From: Nocardioides coralli
Lineage (GTDB): Bacteria > Actinomycetota > Actinomycetes > Propionibacteriales > Nocardioidaceae
Direction of reading: 5' to 3'
Length of the DNA stretch: 64,000 bases
Assembly (NCBI RefSeq): GCF_019880385.1
Contig: NZ_CP082273.1
Location: 186,001-250,000, forward strand
This document shows, piece by piece, positions 1 through 8,733 of this stretch. The stretch's first letter is position 1. Each line of letters opens with the position of its first letter. The position numbers and the translations under genes are program-made. Below the pieces are notes generated by a model. The model ran no database searches, was not told the DNA's origin, and was given only the letters and a program-made list of their open reading frames with translations.

Positions 1-954
1 GCCGAGCGGCTCGGGTCCGGCGCCCAGCGGCACCACCACGAGCGCCCCCGCGCCCCGTTCGGCCAGGTGGTGGGTGAGGCGGTCACGGTGCTCCTCGTCG
101 AGGCGTTCGTCGCCCCAGACCTGGCCCGGCTCCACGATCACGACGGTCTGCGCCGCCCAGGCGCGGCGGCTGGCTGCGAGGACGGCGTCGAGCAGGTCGT
201 CGGGCAGCTGGACCGCGGAGTCGTCGGAGAGGGCCGGGGGCGGGTCGCCGTCGACCAGCACCGCGATGTCGTCGGCCCGGAAGCCCTCGGCGAGGTGCTC
301 CCGTGTCTGGGCCAGCAGCTCCCGGTAGTCCAGCCGGCTCGAGGCCGCCCGGATCACCTCCCGGGCGGTGCTCGCCAGCCGGACCTGCTGGCTCAGCTCC
401 TCGCGCTCGATGGTGGTGAGCACGGCGCGCAGCGGGAGCTCCATGGTCTCGGCGAGCGCGTGCAGCCGGGCGGGCGGGAGACGTCGGCCCGACACGGGCT
501 CGTCGAGGTAGAGCAGCGCGCGCAGCTCCCCGCGCTCGCTGACGATCCGCGCGACCAGCATGTCCATCGGGCGCCACTGGTCGGGCTCGCCGGTCTCGGA
601 GATGTCGGGCACCCAGCCGTACGCCGACATCCGCTCGGCGGCGTCCTTGGTGAACCACTCCTCGGCCACGAACGTGAACGCGCCGTACTCGGCGCCCAGG
701 GAGAAGGCGACCCCCATGACGTTGAGGGGGGAGGCGCTGCCGAGCAGCTCCTTCTCCCCCTCGGGGCTGCCGGCGATCGCCACGAACTCGAGCATGTTGT
801 CGCCCCGCAGGACCTCGATGGCGCACACCTTGAAGCCGGCGCGCTCGCGGACGTCGTCGGCGATCCGGCGCAGCGCCTGGCGGGCCTCGGGCTCGCCCCA
901 GGTGTCCTGGCGTGGGCGCGCCTGGTCCTCCGGTGGAGGTGAGGTGTCGGACAT
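1..954 (-). CDS. GAF-domain signalling protein, N-terminal part (runs off the left edge)
   Basis: The frame starts at the ATG at 954, with CAGGAG about eight bases upstream, and stays open for 318 codons to base 1, so the gene is cut by the window edge. Residues about 25-180 read as one GAF-like sensor unit (strands such as LEFVAIAG and LRALLYLDEP). A second unit starts near residue 210 (LDYRELLAQTREHL, then DDIAVLVDGD). No membrane segment or signal peptide is visible, so a soluble sensor is likely. The output domain (GGDEF, EAL, kinase or phosphatase) would lie outside the window, so the function cannot be stated. It is transcribed away from the acyl-CoA dehydrogenase at 1061. The GAF assignment is by pattern, not a profile search. 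Confidence 0.7.
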   Translation of the reverse strand, partial: MSDTSPPPEDQARPRQDTWGEPEARQALRRIADDVRERAGFKVCAIEVLRGDNMLEFVAIAGSPEGEKELLGSASPLNVMGVAFSLGAEYGAFTFVAEEWFTKDAAERMSAYGWVPDISETGEPDQWRPMDMLVARIVSERGELRALLYLDEPVSGRRLPPARLHALAETMELPLRAVLTTIEREELSQQVRLASTAREVIRAASSRLDYRELLAQTREHLAEGFRADDIAVLVDGDPPPALSDDSAVQLPDDLLDAVLAASRRAWAAQTVVIVEPGQVWGDERLDEEHRDRLTHHLAERGAGALVVVPLGAGPEPLG

Positions 955-1025
955 GGGCGTGGCTCCTGCAGGGGGTGGTCCCAGCCTGACAGGCCGGGTG
1001 GGCCCGCGCGGCCGGATCGAGGCAA

Positions 1026-1053
1026 TTGGTGGCAACTGACCAGTGAGTAACAT
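1026..1053 (+). promoter_or_regulatory. Promoter of the acyl-CoA dehydrogenase with a TetR-type operator between the boxes
   Basis: TTGGTG (1026-1031), a 16-base spacer and TAACAT (1048-1053) form a sigma-70-like promoter whose start point would fall at or next to the ATG at 1061. Bases 1035-1048 read ACTGACCAGTGAGT, a dyad of the form ACTnACnnGTnAGT with perfect arms, lying between the two boxes. This position and shape are typical of TetR-family repressor sites at fatty acid genes. The regulator is not encoded nearby, so its identity is open. Confidence 0.5.
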
Positions 1054-1060
1054 GGCGGCC

Positions 1061-2206
1061 ATGGAGCGCACCATCTACGACGAGGACCACGAGGCCTTCC
1101 GCAGCTCGGTCAAGGAGTTCCTCGACCGCGAGGTGGTCCCCCACCTCGACGAGCACGCCGCCAACCACGGCCTCCCGCGCGAGTTCTGGCTGGGAGCCGG
1201 CAAGCAGGGCCTGCTCGGGCTCGAGGTCCCCGAGCAGTACGGCGGGATGGAAGCCGGGGACTACCGCTTCAACGCGGTGCTCACCGAGGAGCTCGCCAAG
1301 GTCAACATGACGCTCCCGAGCTGCGTCGGGATCCACGCCGACATCGTGGCCCCCTACCTGGTCCACCTCACCGACGACGCCCAGAAGGCGCGGTGGCTGC
1401 CGTCGTTCTGCACCGGCGAGCTCGTGACCGCCATCGGCATGACCGAGCCGTCCGGCGGCTCGGACCTCGCGGCCCTCAAGACCACAGCCGTGCGCGACGG
1501 TGACGACTGGATCCTCAACGGCTCCAAGACCTTCATCACCAACGGCGGTTCCGCCGACCTGGTCGTGGTGGCGGCGCGGACCTCGCCGGAGAAGAAGGCG
1601 AAGGGCATCTCGTTGTTCGGGGTCGACACCTCCGCAGAGGGGTTCTCCGTCGGTCGGGTGCTCGACAAGGTCGGCCAGGACGAGTCCGACACCGCGGAGC
1701 TGGCCTTCGAGGACGTCCGGGTCAGCAACGACGACCTGATCGGCGAGCTCGACACCGGCTTCATCTCGATGATGCAGTTCCTGCCCCAGGAGCGGCTCGG
1801 CTCAGCCGTGACCAACCTGGCCCACGCGGCGCAGATCCTCGAGGAGACCGTCGACTACGCCAAGGAGCGGAAGGCGTTCGGGCAGCCCATCGGGGCCTTC
1901 CAGAACACGCAGTTCCTCCTCGCCGACCTCGTCACGCGGGTCGAGGTGACGCAGGCCTACGTCGACCAGTGCGTCATGGCCCACACGCGCGGCGAGCTCA
2001 CGGCGGTCGACGCCGCGAAGGCGAAGTGGTGGAGCTCCCAGGTCCAGAACGACGTGCTCGACCACTGTGTCCAGGTCTACGGCGGCTACGGCTACATGAA
2101 CGAGTACCGCGTCGCCCGGGCCTGGCGCGACGCCCGCGTCACCAAGATCTGGGCGGGCAGCAACGAGATCATGAAGATGCTCATCGCCCGCGACCTCGGC
2201 CTGTGA
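1061..2206 (+). CDS. Acyl-CoA dehydrogenase, long-chain (LCAD) type
   Basis: FAD-dependent acyl-CoA dehydrogenase of 381 residues, acting in fatty acid beta-oxidation with electrons passed to ETF. The N-terminal helical domain, the flavin-contact segment (TAIGMTEPSGGSDLA) and the C-terminal helical domain (ERKAFGQPIGAFQNTQF) are all present. The usual catalytic Glu of short/medium-chain enzymes is absent: the family IYEGT segment reads IWAGSNEIMK. LPQER is present instead, and its Glu244 matches the base used by LCAD and isovaleryl-CoA dehydrogenase. I chose the ATG at 1061 because a -10 box ends seven bases before it and no Shine-Dalgarno is present; GTG 1043 would overlap the operator and ATG 1052 the -10 box. 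The exact chain-length preference is unknown. Confidence 0.88.
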   Translation: MERTIYDEDHEAFRSSVKEFLDREVVPHLDEHAANHGLPREFWLGAGKQGLLGLEVPEQYGGMEAGDYRFNAVLTEELAKVNMTLPSCVGIHADIVAPYLVHLTDDAQKARWLPSFCTGELVTAIGMTEPSGGSDLAALKTTAVRDGDDWILNGSKTFITNGGSADLVVVAARTSPEKKAKGISLFGVDTSAEGFSVGRVLDKVGQDESDTAELAFEDVRVSNDDLIGELDTGFISMMQFLPQERLGSAVTNLAHAAQILEETVDYAKERKAFGQPIGAFQNTQFLLADLVTRVEVTQAYVDQCVMAHTRGELTAVDAAKAKWWSSQVQNDVLDHCVQVYGGYGYMNEYRVARAWRDARVTKIWAGSNEIMKMLIARDLGL

Positions 2207-2287
2207 CGACGCGGTGACGGCGCGCTGACCGCTCAGCCCAGCCTGTCCTTCGTTGCGGCGACCCGAGCCGCCACGGACGATGGAGAC

Positions 2288-3031
2288 ATGAGCACCGACG
2301 CCTCCGACGCCGGGATCGACCTCGGGCCCCACCCCGACGAGCCCCACGAGGGCACCGGCTTCAACAACCGCCTCAACTGGTTGCGCGCGGGCGTGCTCGG
2401 GGCCAACGACGGCATCGTCAGTGTCGCCGGGCTCGTGATGGGGGTCGCCGGCGCCACCAGTGACTCCTCGGTCATCGCCCTCGCCGGTCTGGCGGGGCTG
2501 ACCGCCGGTGCGTTGAGCATGGGTGCAGGGGAGTACGTCTCGGTCTCGACGCAGAGCGACTCGGAGCAGGCGCTGCTGCAGAAGGAGCGCCGCGAGCTGC
2601 TCGAGGAGCCCGAGGAGGAGCTCGCCGAGCTCGCCCACCTCTACGTGGGCAAGGGACTGAGCGAGGAGCTGGCCCTCGCGGTGGCGCGGGAGCTGACCGA
2701 GCACGACGCCCTGGCCGCGCACGCCGAGGCGGAGCTCGGTATCGATCCCGACGACCTCACCAACCCCTGGCACGCCGCCGGGGCGTCCATGTTGGCGTTC
2801 GTCATCGGCGCCCTGATCCCGCTGCTCACGATCACGCTCACACCGCCCGACGTGAGGATCTGGGCGACGGGCGGGGCCGTGGCCCTGGCCCTGGCCGCGA
2901 CCGGGTGGACCAGCGCGCGCCTCGGCTTCGGCGCCGCGCGACCGGCCGTGGTCCGCAACGTCGCCGGTGGGGTCTTCGCGATGACGGTGACCTACCTGAT
3001 CGGCACGCTGCTCGGCGCCAGCATCATCTGA
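2288..3031 (+). CDS. VIT1/CCC1-family iron/manganese transporter
   Basis: Integral membrane protein of 247 residues in the vacuolar iron transporter (VIT1/CCC1) family, which exports Fe2+ or Mn2+ from the cytosol in exchange for protons. The family opening NWLRAGVLGANDGIVSVAG marks helix 1, followed by a second helix (ALAGLAGLTAGALSMGAGEY). A Glu-rich cytosolic loop covers about residues 85-150 (QKERRELLEEPEEELAEL), the metal-binding part in this family. Three hydrophobic segments follow to the end, giving five helices. It stands alone between a dehydrogenase and thpR in the same direction. Metal specificity cannot be read from sequence; detoxification of excess iron or manganese is the usual role. 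Confidence 0.9.
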   Translation: MSTDASDAGIDLGPHPDEPHEGTGFNNRLNWLRAGVLGANDGIVSVAGLVMGVAGATSDSSVIALAGLAGLTAGALSMGAGEYVSVSTQSDSEQALLQKERRELLEEPEEELAELAHLYVGKGLSEELALAVARELTEHDALAAHAEAELGIDPDDLTNPWHAAGASMLAFVIGALIPLLTITLTPPDVRIWATGGAVALALAATGWTSARLGFGAARPAVVRNVAGGVFAMTVTYLIGTLLGASII

Positions 3032-3041
3032 CCGCGCCGCC

Positions 3042-3047
3042 TACGGT
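3042..3047 (+). promoter_or_regulatory. -10 box of leaderless thpR
   Basis: TACGGT ends seven bases before the ATG at 3055. There is no Shine-Dalgarno sequence between them, so transcription probably starts at the A of the start codon. Confidence 0.45.
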
Positions 3048-3054
3048 GAGCGGC

Positions 3055-3666
3055 ATGCGGATGTTCGTGGCGCTCGTCCCGCCCGAGGAGGCCGTCGAGC
3101 ACCTCGACGAGTTCCTGGCCGTGCGCCGGGACGCGGCACCCTTTCGCTGGACCCTGGCCGAGCAGCTCCACGTCACCCTCGCCTTCCTGGCCTCGGTGCC
3201 CGACCGCCGGCTCGACGAGCTGGTGGAGCGGCTGCGCAGGGCTGCCGCCCGGCGTACGCCGGTGACGACCGCGGTCGCCGGGGGTGGCGCGTTCCCCGAC
3301 GCCGCGCGGGCCCGGGTGCTGTGGGCCGGCCTGGAGCTCGACGCCGCCGGACGGACCGAGGTGTCCCGGATGGCGACCGGCGCCCGGGCCGCCGCGGCCA
3401 AGGCGGGGATCGAGGTCGGCGGACAGCGCTTCCGCCCGCACCTGACCCTCGCCCGCCTGAAGCGACCGCAGGACGTCACCCGCTGGGTGCAGCTGCTCGA
3501 CGGCTACCGCGGACCCGCATGGACGACCGGGCAGTACGCCCTCGTCGCCTCCCACCTCGGCGAGGGTCCCCGCAACCGGCCCCGCTACGAGCGGGTCGAG
3601 ACCTTCCCCCTGGGTCGGTCCGCCGGGCCCCCTGACCTCAGTGCGCGACGACCGACAGCGACTTGA
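3055..3666 (+). CDS. thpR: RNA 2',3'-cyclic phosphodiesterase (2H family, ThpR/LigT)
   Basis: A 203-residue member of the 2H phosphoesterase superfamily. ThpR-type enzymes open 2',3'-cyclic phosphates on RNA ends and show weak 2'-5' RNA ligase activity in vitro. Both catalytic HxTx motifs are visible: HVTL near residue 39 and HLTL near residue 130, with the typical opening [12 protein letters not shown]. The start at ATG 3055 follows a -10 box at leaderless spacing. Its last 29 bases overlap the end of pntB on the other strand, so the two genes converge with no room for a separate terminator. The C-terminal 20 residues past the fold look unstructured and may exist only because of this overlap. 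Confidence 0.88.
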   Translation: MRMFVALVPPEEAVEHLDEFLAVRRDAAPFRWTLAEQLHVTLAFLASVPDRRLDELVERLRRAAARRTPVTTAVAGGGAFPDAARARVLWAGLELDAAGRTEVSRMATGARAAAAKAGIEVGGQRFRPHLTLARLKRPQDVTRWVQLLDGYRGPAWTTGQYALVASHLGEGPRNRPRYERVETFPLGRSAGPPDLSARRPTAT

Positions 3667-5068
3667 CGATGTCCTCGACCCGCTCCTTGGCGTCGCCGAA
3701 GAGCATCTGGGTGTTGTCGCGGAAGAACAGCGGGTTCTGCACGCCGGCGTAACCGGTGGCCATCGAGCGCTTGAAGACGATGACGTCGCGGGCGTTCCAC
3801 ACCTCCAGCACCGGCATCCCGGAGATGGGGGAGCCCGGCTCCTCGACCGCCGCGGGGTTGACGGTGTCGTTGGCGCCGATGACGAGCACCACGTCGGTGG
3901 TGGCCAGGTCGCTGTTGATCTCGTCCATCTCGAGGACGATGTCGTAGGGGACCTTCGCCTCGGCCAGGAGCACGTTCATGTGGCCCGGCAGACGACCGGC
4001 GACGGGGTGGATGCCGAAGCGGACGTCGACCCCGCGGGCGCGGAGCTTCGCGGTCAGGTCGGCGACGGCGTACTGCGCCTGGGCGGTGGCCATGCCGTAG
4101 CCGGGAGTGATGACCACCGAGGACGCGTCCTCGAGGAGCTCCGCGACGTGGTCGGCGTGGATCTCGCGGTGGTCGCCGTAGTCGCGGTGCTCACCGGACA
4201 CGGCACCGTCGGACCCGAAGCCGCCGGCGATCACGCTGACGAAGGAGCGGTTCATGGCCCGGCACATGATGTAGCTGAGGATCGCACCGGAGGAGCCGAC
4301 CAGCGAGCCCGTGATGATCAGCAGGTCGTTGCTGAGCATGAACCCGGCCGCGGCGGCGGCCCAGCCGCTGTAGGAGTTGAGCATCGACACGACGACCGGC
4401 ATGTCGCCCCCGCCGATCGCCGCCACGAGGTGGAAGCCGAGCAGCAGCGCCAGGGCGGTCATCACCAGCAGCGGCAGCAGCGCGGTGTCGGTGTGGTCGA
4501 GGAGGAACCAGCCCAGCAGCACGGCGGAGGCGATGAGGATCCCGAGGTTGAGCAGGTGACGGCCGGGCAGCATCAGCGGCGCCGACCCCATCCGGGCGCT
4601 GAGCTTGAGGAAGGCCACGACGGAGCCCGTGAAGGTGATGGCCCCGATGAAGACGCCGAGGAACACCTCGACCGCGTGCACGGTCTCGGACGCCTCGCCG
4701 GCCGCACCCGGCTCGAGGAAGGAGTTGTAGCCCACCAGCACGGCCGCGATCCCCACGAAGCTGTGCAGGATCGCGACCAGCTCGGGCATCCCGGTCATCT
4801 CCACGGTGCGGGCCCGCCACACCCCGATCACGGCACCCACCGCCATGGTGCCGAGGATCAGCAGCAGGGTGACCGTCCCGGGTCGCTCCGAGCCGCGCAC
4901 CGCGAGCACGATCGTGGCCGTGAGCGCGATGACCATGCCGATCATCCCGGCGATGTTGCCGCTCTTGGCGGTCTCGTGACGGGAGAGCCCGGCGAGGGCG
5001 GCGATGAAGAGCACCGCCGCGATCAGGTAGGCGCCCTGCACCAGGCCGCCGATCATGGTGTCGGTCAT
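3638..5068 (-). CDS. pntB: NAD(P) transhydrogenase subunit beta
   Basis: Beta subunit (476 residues) of the proton-translocating NAD(P)+ transhydrogenase, which uses the proton gradient to move hydride from NADH to NADP+. The N-terminal half is hydrophobic ([18 protein letters not shown] onward, about eight or nine helices, domain II). The C-terminal domain III binds NADP(H): [18 protein letters not shown] is the family's GYG nucleotide-binding segment, followed by [14 protein letters not shown]. The ATG at 5068 overlaps the TGA of pntA in an ATGA junction, so translation is coupled. Length matches the family. It supplies NADPH, fitting a biosynthetic or stress-defence need. Confidence 0.95.
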   Translation of the reverse strand: MTDTMIGGLVQGAYLIAAVLFIAALAGLSRHETAKSGNIAGMIGMVIALTATIVLAVRGSERPGTVTLLLILGTMAVGAVIGVWRARTVEMTGMPELVAILHSFVGIAAVLVGYNSFLEPGAAGEASETVHAVEVFLGVFIGAITFTGSVVAFLKLSARMGSAPLMLPGRHLLNLGILIASAVLLGWFLLDHTDTALLPLLVMTALALLLGFHLVAAIGGGDMPVVVSMLNSYSGWAAAAAGFMLSNDLLIITGSLVGSSGAILSYIMCRAMNRSFVSVIAGGFGSDGAVSGEHRDYGDHREIHADHVAELLEDASSVVITPGYGMATAQAQYAVADLTAKLRARGVDVRFGIHPVAGRLPGHMNVLLAEAKVPYDIVLEMDEINSDLATTDVVLVIGANDTVNPAAVEEPGSPISGMPVLEVWNARDVIVFKRSMATGYAGVQNPLFFRDNTQMLFGDAKERVEDIVKSLSVVAH

Positions 5069-6609
5069 CGGGCGACCTGCTCCTTCCGGAACATCCGCAG
5101 CATCCGGAGGGTCACCAGGAAACCGCCGAAGATGTTGATCGAGGCCACGAGCACCGCCACCAGGCTGATCACGGTCACCACCGGGTTGTCGTTGCCGACC
5201 TGCAGCACCGCGCCGACCAGGATGATCCCGGAGATCGCGTTGGTCTCGCTCATCAGCGGCGTGTGCAGCGAGTGGCTGACGTTGGAGATCACGTAGTAGC
5301 CCACGAAGACCGCCAGCACGAAGACCGTGAAGTGGCCGAGGAACGACGGGGGCGAGTAGGTCGCGACCAGGGCGAAGAGGAGCGCGACGAGCCCGGCGGC
5401 GTAGAGCCGTCGCCGCGGGTCGGGGGGTGGCTTCGGCTTCGTGGGCTCGGCGGGCGCCGCGGGCCCGGTGGGCGCCGGGGCCGCGGAGACCTGGACCGGC
5501 GGCGGCGGCCACATCGTCTCGCCGTCGCGGACGACCGTCATGCCGCGCTGGACCACGTCGTCGAGGTCGAGCACCAGCTCGCCGTCCTTGGCCGGTGTCA
5601 GCAGCTTCATCAGGTTGACGACGTTGGTGCCGTAGAGCTGGCTGGTCTGCGCGGCGAGCCGGCTCGCGAGGTCGGTGTAGCCGAGGATCGTGACGCCGTT
5701 GTCGGTGACCACGCGCTCACCCGGGACCGTGCCCTCGACGTTGCCGCCGTTGGGCGCCGCCATGTCGACGACGACCGAGCCGGTCCGCATGCCCGCGACC
5801 GTCTCGGCGGTGACCAGGCGTGGCGCGGGGCGGCCGGGGATCAGGGCGGTGGTGATGACGATGTCGGCCGCACGGGCCTCCTCGTCGTACATCGCGGCGG
5901 TGGCAGCCTGCTGCTCGGCCGTCATCTCCTTGGCGTAGCCGTCGGAGCTGACCTCGCTCTCCATCTCGACGGTGACGAACTCCGCCCCCATCGACTCGAC
6001 CTGCTCGGCCACCTCGGGCCGGACGTCGAAGGCCCGGACGATCGCCCCCATGGCACCGGCGGCCCCGACCGCCGCCAGCCCCGCGACCCCCGCACCCACC
6101 ACGAACACCCGGGCGGGCGGGACCTTGCCCGCCGCGGTGACCTGCCCGGTGAACTGGCGGCCGAACTCGTGGGCCGCCTCGATCACGGCGCGGTAGCCGG
6201 CCACGTTGGCCATCGAGGACAGCACGTCCATCGACTGGGCCCGCGAGATCCGGGGGACCGCGTCCATCGCCAGGGCGGTCACCCCGGCCGCGGCGAGCCG
6301 GTCGACCAGCTCGGGGCTCCGGGCCGGCGCCATCATCGAGACCACCGTCGCGCCGCGACGCAGCCGACCGATCTCCTTCTCGGTGGGCGGGTTCACCTTG
6401 ACGACGACGTCGCTGCCCCAGACCTCCTCGGCGCCCCCCACCGCCACCTCGGCGCGGACGAACATCTCGTCGGGCTGGTCGGCCGCCACCCCGGCCCCCG
6501 ACTCGACCACGACGTCGTAGCCGAGCTTGCGGAGCTGGGTGGCGGTCGCCGCCGTGGCGGCGACCAACCGCTCGCCGGCCGCGGACTCGCAGGGGATGCC
6601 GATCCTCAC
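5065..6609 (-). CDS. pntA: NAD(P) transhydrogenase subunit alpha, single-chain (domains I and alpha-TM fused)
   Basis: Alpha subunit of the same membrane transhydrogenase, 514 residues. Domain I (residues 1-about 380) is an alanine dehydrogenase-like NAD(H)-binding unit: RIGIPCES at the start, [11 protein letters not shown], and the Rossmann segment [16 protein letters not shown] proline-rich linker (about 395-425) leads into four hydrophobic segments ending in [12 protein letters not shown]. Many actinobacteria, including mycobacteria, split this into PntAa and PntAb; here it is one chain as in enteric bacteria. GTG 6609 was chosen because GAGGAGGAAC lies just upstream. A -10-like TATGTT sits at 6644-6649. 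It forms an operon with pntB. Confidence 0.94.
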   Translation of the reverse strand: MRIGIPCESAAGERLVAATAATATQLRKLGYDVVVESGAGVAADQPDEMFVRAEVAVGGAEEVWGSDVVVKVNPPTEKEIGRLRRGATVVSMMAPARSPELVDRLAAAGVTALAMDAVPRISRAQSMDVLSSMANVAGYRAVIEAAHEFGRQFTGQVTAAGKVPPARVFVVGAGVAGLAAVGAAGAMGAIVRAFDVRPEVAEQVESMGAEFVTVEMESEVSSDGYAKEMTAEQQAATAAMYDEEARAADIVITTALIPGRPAPRLVTAETVAGMRTGSVVVDMAAPNGGNVEGTVPGERVVTDNGVTILGYTDLASRLAAQTSQLYGTNVVNLMKLLTPAKDGELVLDLDDVVQRGMTVVRDGETMWPPPPVQVSAAPAPTGPAAPAEPTKPKPPPDPRRRLYAAGLVALLFALVATYSPPSFLGHFTVFVLAVFVGYYVISNVSHSLHTPLMSETNAISGIILVGAVLQVGNDNPVVTVISLVAVLVASINIFGGFLVTLRMLRMFRKEQVAR

Positions 6610-6643
6610 GCGTTCCTCCTCAGGGGTCTGGCCGTGCGGGCTC

Positions 6644-6649
6644 AACATA
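6644..6649 (-). promoter_or_regulatory. pntA: Possible -10 box of pntAB
   Basis: TATGTT on the minus strand, about 35 bases upstream of the GTG of pntA, leaves room for a short leader carrying the strong GAGGAGG ribosome site. No clear -35 was recognised. Confidence 0.35.
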
Positions 6650-6727
6650 CAAGCGCGCCCGCGCTCCAGTGCCCTGTCGGCCGCGTCGTGGGTCACGCAC
6701 CGTCGCGAGGAGGGCTGGGGGCGTGGG

Positions 6728-7369
6728 TCAGTCGGCGACGCCGTAGAGCCGGTCGCCGGCATCGCCGAGCCCCGGCACGATGTATCCCTTGTCGTTGAGC
6801 TTCTCGTCCATGGCCGCGGTCACCACGGTGATCGGGATGTCGATGTCGGAGAGCTCCTGCTCGAGCCGGTCGCATCCCTCGGGCGCGGCGAGCAGGCAGA
6901 TCGCGGTGATGTCGTCGGCGCCACGGTCCACCAGGAACCGGATCGCCGCCGCCAGCGTGCCGCCGGTGGCGAGCATCGGGTCGAGCACGTAGCACTGGCG
7001 GCCGGACAGGTCGTCGGGCAGCCGCTCGGCGTACGTCGAGGCCTCGAGGGTCTCCTCGTTGCGGATCATCCCGAGGAAACCGACCTCGGCGGTCGGCAGC
7101 AGTCGCATGAGGCCGTCGAGCATGCCGAGGCCGGCGCGGAGGATCGGGACCACCAGCGGCTTCGGGCGGGCCAGCTTCACCCCGGTGGTCGGGGCCACCG
7201 GGGTGTTGATCTCCTTCGGCGACACCCGGATCTCCCGGGTGGCCTCGTAGGCGAGCAGCGTGACCAGCTCGTCGGCGAGACGGCGGAAGGTGGGGGAGTC
7301 GGTGGTCTCGTCGCGGAGGTAGGTGAGCTTGTGGGTGACCAGCGGGTGGTCCACGACGTGGGTGCGCAT
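6728..7369 (-). CDS. upp: Uracil phosphoribosyltransferase
   Basis: Converts uracil and PRPP to UMP in pyrimidine salvage; 213 residues, the normal length. It has the family's N-terminal segment ([17 protein letters not shown]), the PRPP-binding loop [14 protein letters not shown], and the C-terminal uracil-binding part ([15 protein letters not shown]). The ATG at 7369 follows a TAGGGT box by seven bases with no ribosome site, so the mRNA is probably leaderless. It is transcribed alone, divergently from the tadA pair, with which it shares a 128-base promoter region. Confidence 0.96.
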   Translation of the reverse strand: MRTHVVDHPLVTHKLTYLRDETTDSPTFRRLADELVTLLAYEATREIRVSPKEINTPVAPTTGVKLARPKPLVVPILRAGLGMLDGLMRLLPTAEVGFLGMIRNEETLEASTYAERLPDDLSGRQCYVLDPMLATGGTLAAAIRFLVDRGADDITAICLLAAPEGCDRLEQELSDIDIPITVVTAAMDEKLNDKGYIVPGLGDAGDRLYGVAD

Positions 7370-7376
7370 GCGCCGA

Positions 7377-7382
7377 ACCCTA
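7377..7382 (-). promoter_or_regulatory. upp: -10 box of leaderless upp
   Basis: TAGGGT on the minus strand ends seven bases before the ATG of upp. It matches the -10 and spacing seen at dnaX, nth and the DUF4177 gene in this window. Confidence 0.55.
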
Positions 7383-7497
7383 GTCGCCGCTGGGCTGGTG
7401 CCGGCAGGTCGGGCAGGAACCCTCTGGACCGGGGCCCGGGCCTCTGCCACTCTGGAGACGACCCGATCCGTGGGGCCGGCGAAGGGAGGACGAGGCC

Positions 7498-7983
7498 ATG
7501 GCCGACCAGCTGGACGGTGTGGACTTCGCCGTGGCCGCGTATCGGGAGGAAGGTGTCTGGCAGGTCGAGGAGCTCGCCCACGACCTGCTCGCCGACGTCG
7601 AGACGCTCGCCCACGCGCTGCGTCGGTTCCCGGGCGACGGCGGGGCCGTCGGCCTCGTGGCCATCGACGAGGACTTCTTCGTGGTCGTGCGGGTCGCGGG
7701 ATCGCTCACCCGGGTGCTGCTCTCCGACGTCACCGCCGCCGACGAGTGGGAGCTGGCTGCCTCGGCCGTCGACTTCCTGGGATTGCCGCCGCCCGAGGAG
7801 GACGACGAGCAGGTGCCGGCCGGTGACCTCGACATCTTCGGCGACCTGGGCATGCAGGCCATGGACCTCGCCGTGCTGCTGGACGACTTCGACCTCTATC
7901 CCGACGAGATGCTCTCCGACGTCGCGCGACGGCTGGGGTTCGGCCCGCTGTTCGACGAGACCGTCGGGCTCGCCTCCGCCTGA
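7498..7983 (+). CDS. tRNA adenosine deaminase-associated protein
   Basis: An acidic 161-residue soluble protein of the actinobacterial family always found next to tadA and named tRNA adenosine deaminase-associated protein. Its biochemical role is not established. Recognisable parts are [19 protein letters not shown] at the start, a run [16 protein letters not shown] and the C-terminal [19 protein letters not shown]. The ATG at 7498 is preceded by GGGAGGACGAGG, a good ribosome site. Only seven bases separate it from tadA, so the two are one transcript. The conserved pairing suggests help with tRNA wobble editing or deaminase stability, which is inference. Confidence 0.85.
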   Translation: MADQLDGVDFAVAAYREEGVWQVEELAHDLLADVETLAHALRRFPGDGGAVGLVAIDEDFFVVVRVAGSLTRVLLSDVTAADEWELAASAVDFLGLPPPEEDDEQVPAGDLDIFGDLGMQAMDLAVLLDDFDLYPDEMLSDVARRLGFGPLFDETVGLASA

Positions 7984-7990
7984 GCCGCCG

Positions 7991-8446
7991 GTGACGTCGC
8001 CCCACGACGCCGGGATGCGCGCGGCGCTCGACCAGGCACGCGCCGCACTGGCCACCGGCGACGTCCCTGTGGGCGCGGTGGTGGTCGACGCGTCCGGCAC
8101 CGTGCTGGGCGCGGGGCGCAACCGACGCGAGGCCGACGCCGACCCCACCGCGCACGCCGAGGTGGTGGCACTCCGGGAGGCCGCCCGCGAGCGAGGCGAG
8201 TGGCGGCTGGACGGCTGCACCCTCGTGGTCACCCTCGAGCCCTGCACCATGTGCGCCGGCGCTGCGGTCCTCGCTCGCGTCGACCGCGTGGTCTTCGGTG
8301 CCTACGACGAGAAGGCGGGTGCGGTGGGGTCGCTGTGGGACGTCGTGCGTGACCGCCGCCTCAACCACCGGCCCGAGGTCGTCTCGGGTGTCCTGGCGGC
8401 TGACTCGGCCGCCCTGCTGGAGGAGTTCTTCCGCGGCCACCGGTGA
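7991..8446 (+). CDS. tadA: tRNA-specific adenosine deaminase
   Basis: Zinc enzyme that deaminates the wobble adenosine (A34) of tRNA-Arg(ACG) to inosine; 151 residues, the usual size. Zinc ligands and proton shuttle are visible: His55-Ala-Glu57 (TAHAEV) and Cys85/Cys88 in LEPCTMCAGA. The GTG at 7991 gives the family length, seven bases after the stop of its partner gene. The C-terminal FFRGHR helix closes the fold. It lies just before tRNA-Ser(CGA), a common arrangement in actinobacteria. Confidence 0.95.
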   Translation: MTSPHDAGMRAALDQARAALATGDVPVGAVVVDASGTVLGAGRNRREADADPTAHAEVVALREAARERGEWRLDGCTLVVTLEPCTMCAGAAVLARVDRVVFGAYDEKAGAVGSLWDVVRDRRLNHRPEVVSGVLAADSAALLEEFFRGHR

Positions 8447-8492
8447 CCCCGTGATGACTCCGTCCGATTTCGGGCGGCCCCGGCGTCTCCGG

Positions 8493-8498
8493 TAGCCT
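8493..8498 (+). promoter_or_regulatory. -10 box of tRNA-Ser(CGA)
   Basis: TAGCCT lies seven bases upstream of the first base of the mature tRNA at 8506. No matching -35 box was recognised. Confidence 0.4.
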
Positions 8499-8505
8499 TC
8501 CCGGC

Positions 8506-8595
8506 GGTGGCGTGTCCGAGCGGCCTAAGGAGAACGCCTCGAAAGCGTTTGTGGGTGCAAGCCCACCGAGGGTTCAAATCCCTCCGCCACCGCCA
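8506..8595 (+). tRNA. tRNA-Ser(CGA), with CCA encoded
   Basis: The acceptor stem GGTGGCG (8506-8512) pairs with CGCCACC (8585-8591), followed by discriminator G and an encoded CCA (8593-8595). The anticodon loop CTCGAAA reads CGA, decoding UCG serine codons. A long variable arm (GTGGG...CCCAC) marks a class II tRNA, and GGTTCAAATCC is the T arm. A 14-base-pair hairpin terminator follows at 8621. Confidence 0.97.
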
Positions 8596-8620
8596 CAGGT
8601 GATGTCACAGGACATCCGCG

Positions 8621-8652
8621 AGACCCGAACCCACGGTCGTGGGTTCGGGTCT
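8621..8652. terminator. Strong hairpin terminator between tRNA-Ser and the HupE-like gene
   Basis: AGACCCGAACCCAC and GTGGGTTCGGGTCT are perfect 14-base inverted arms around a four-base loop. It lies 26 bases after the tRNA and 82 bases beyond the stop of the convergent gene, so it can serve both strands. The following T stretch is weak, as usual in high-GC genomes. Confidence 0.8.
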
Positions 8653-8733
8653 TGGTCGTTTCGGCCCTCGCTCGGACTCCGGTGTCACCGGCTGACAGCA
8701 GACGTCGAGCCAGGGCCCGGACGCGCGACGCGC

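Noticed and set aside
3641..6798. Long plus-strand frames opposite pntB and pntA
   Set aside because: Antisense shadows with His/Gly/Asp-rich text; the minus-strand proteins have full transhydrogenase domains.
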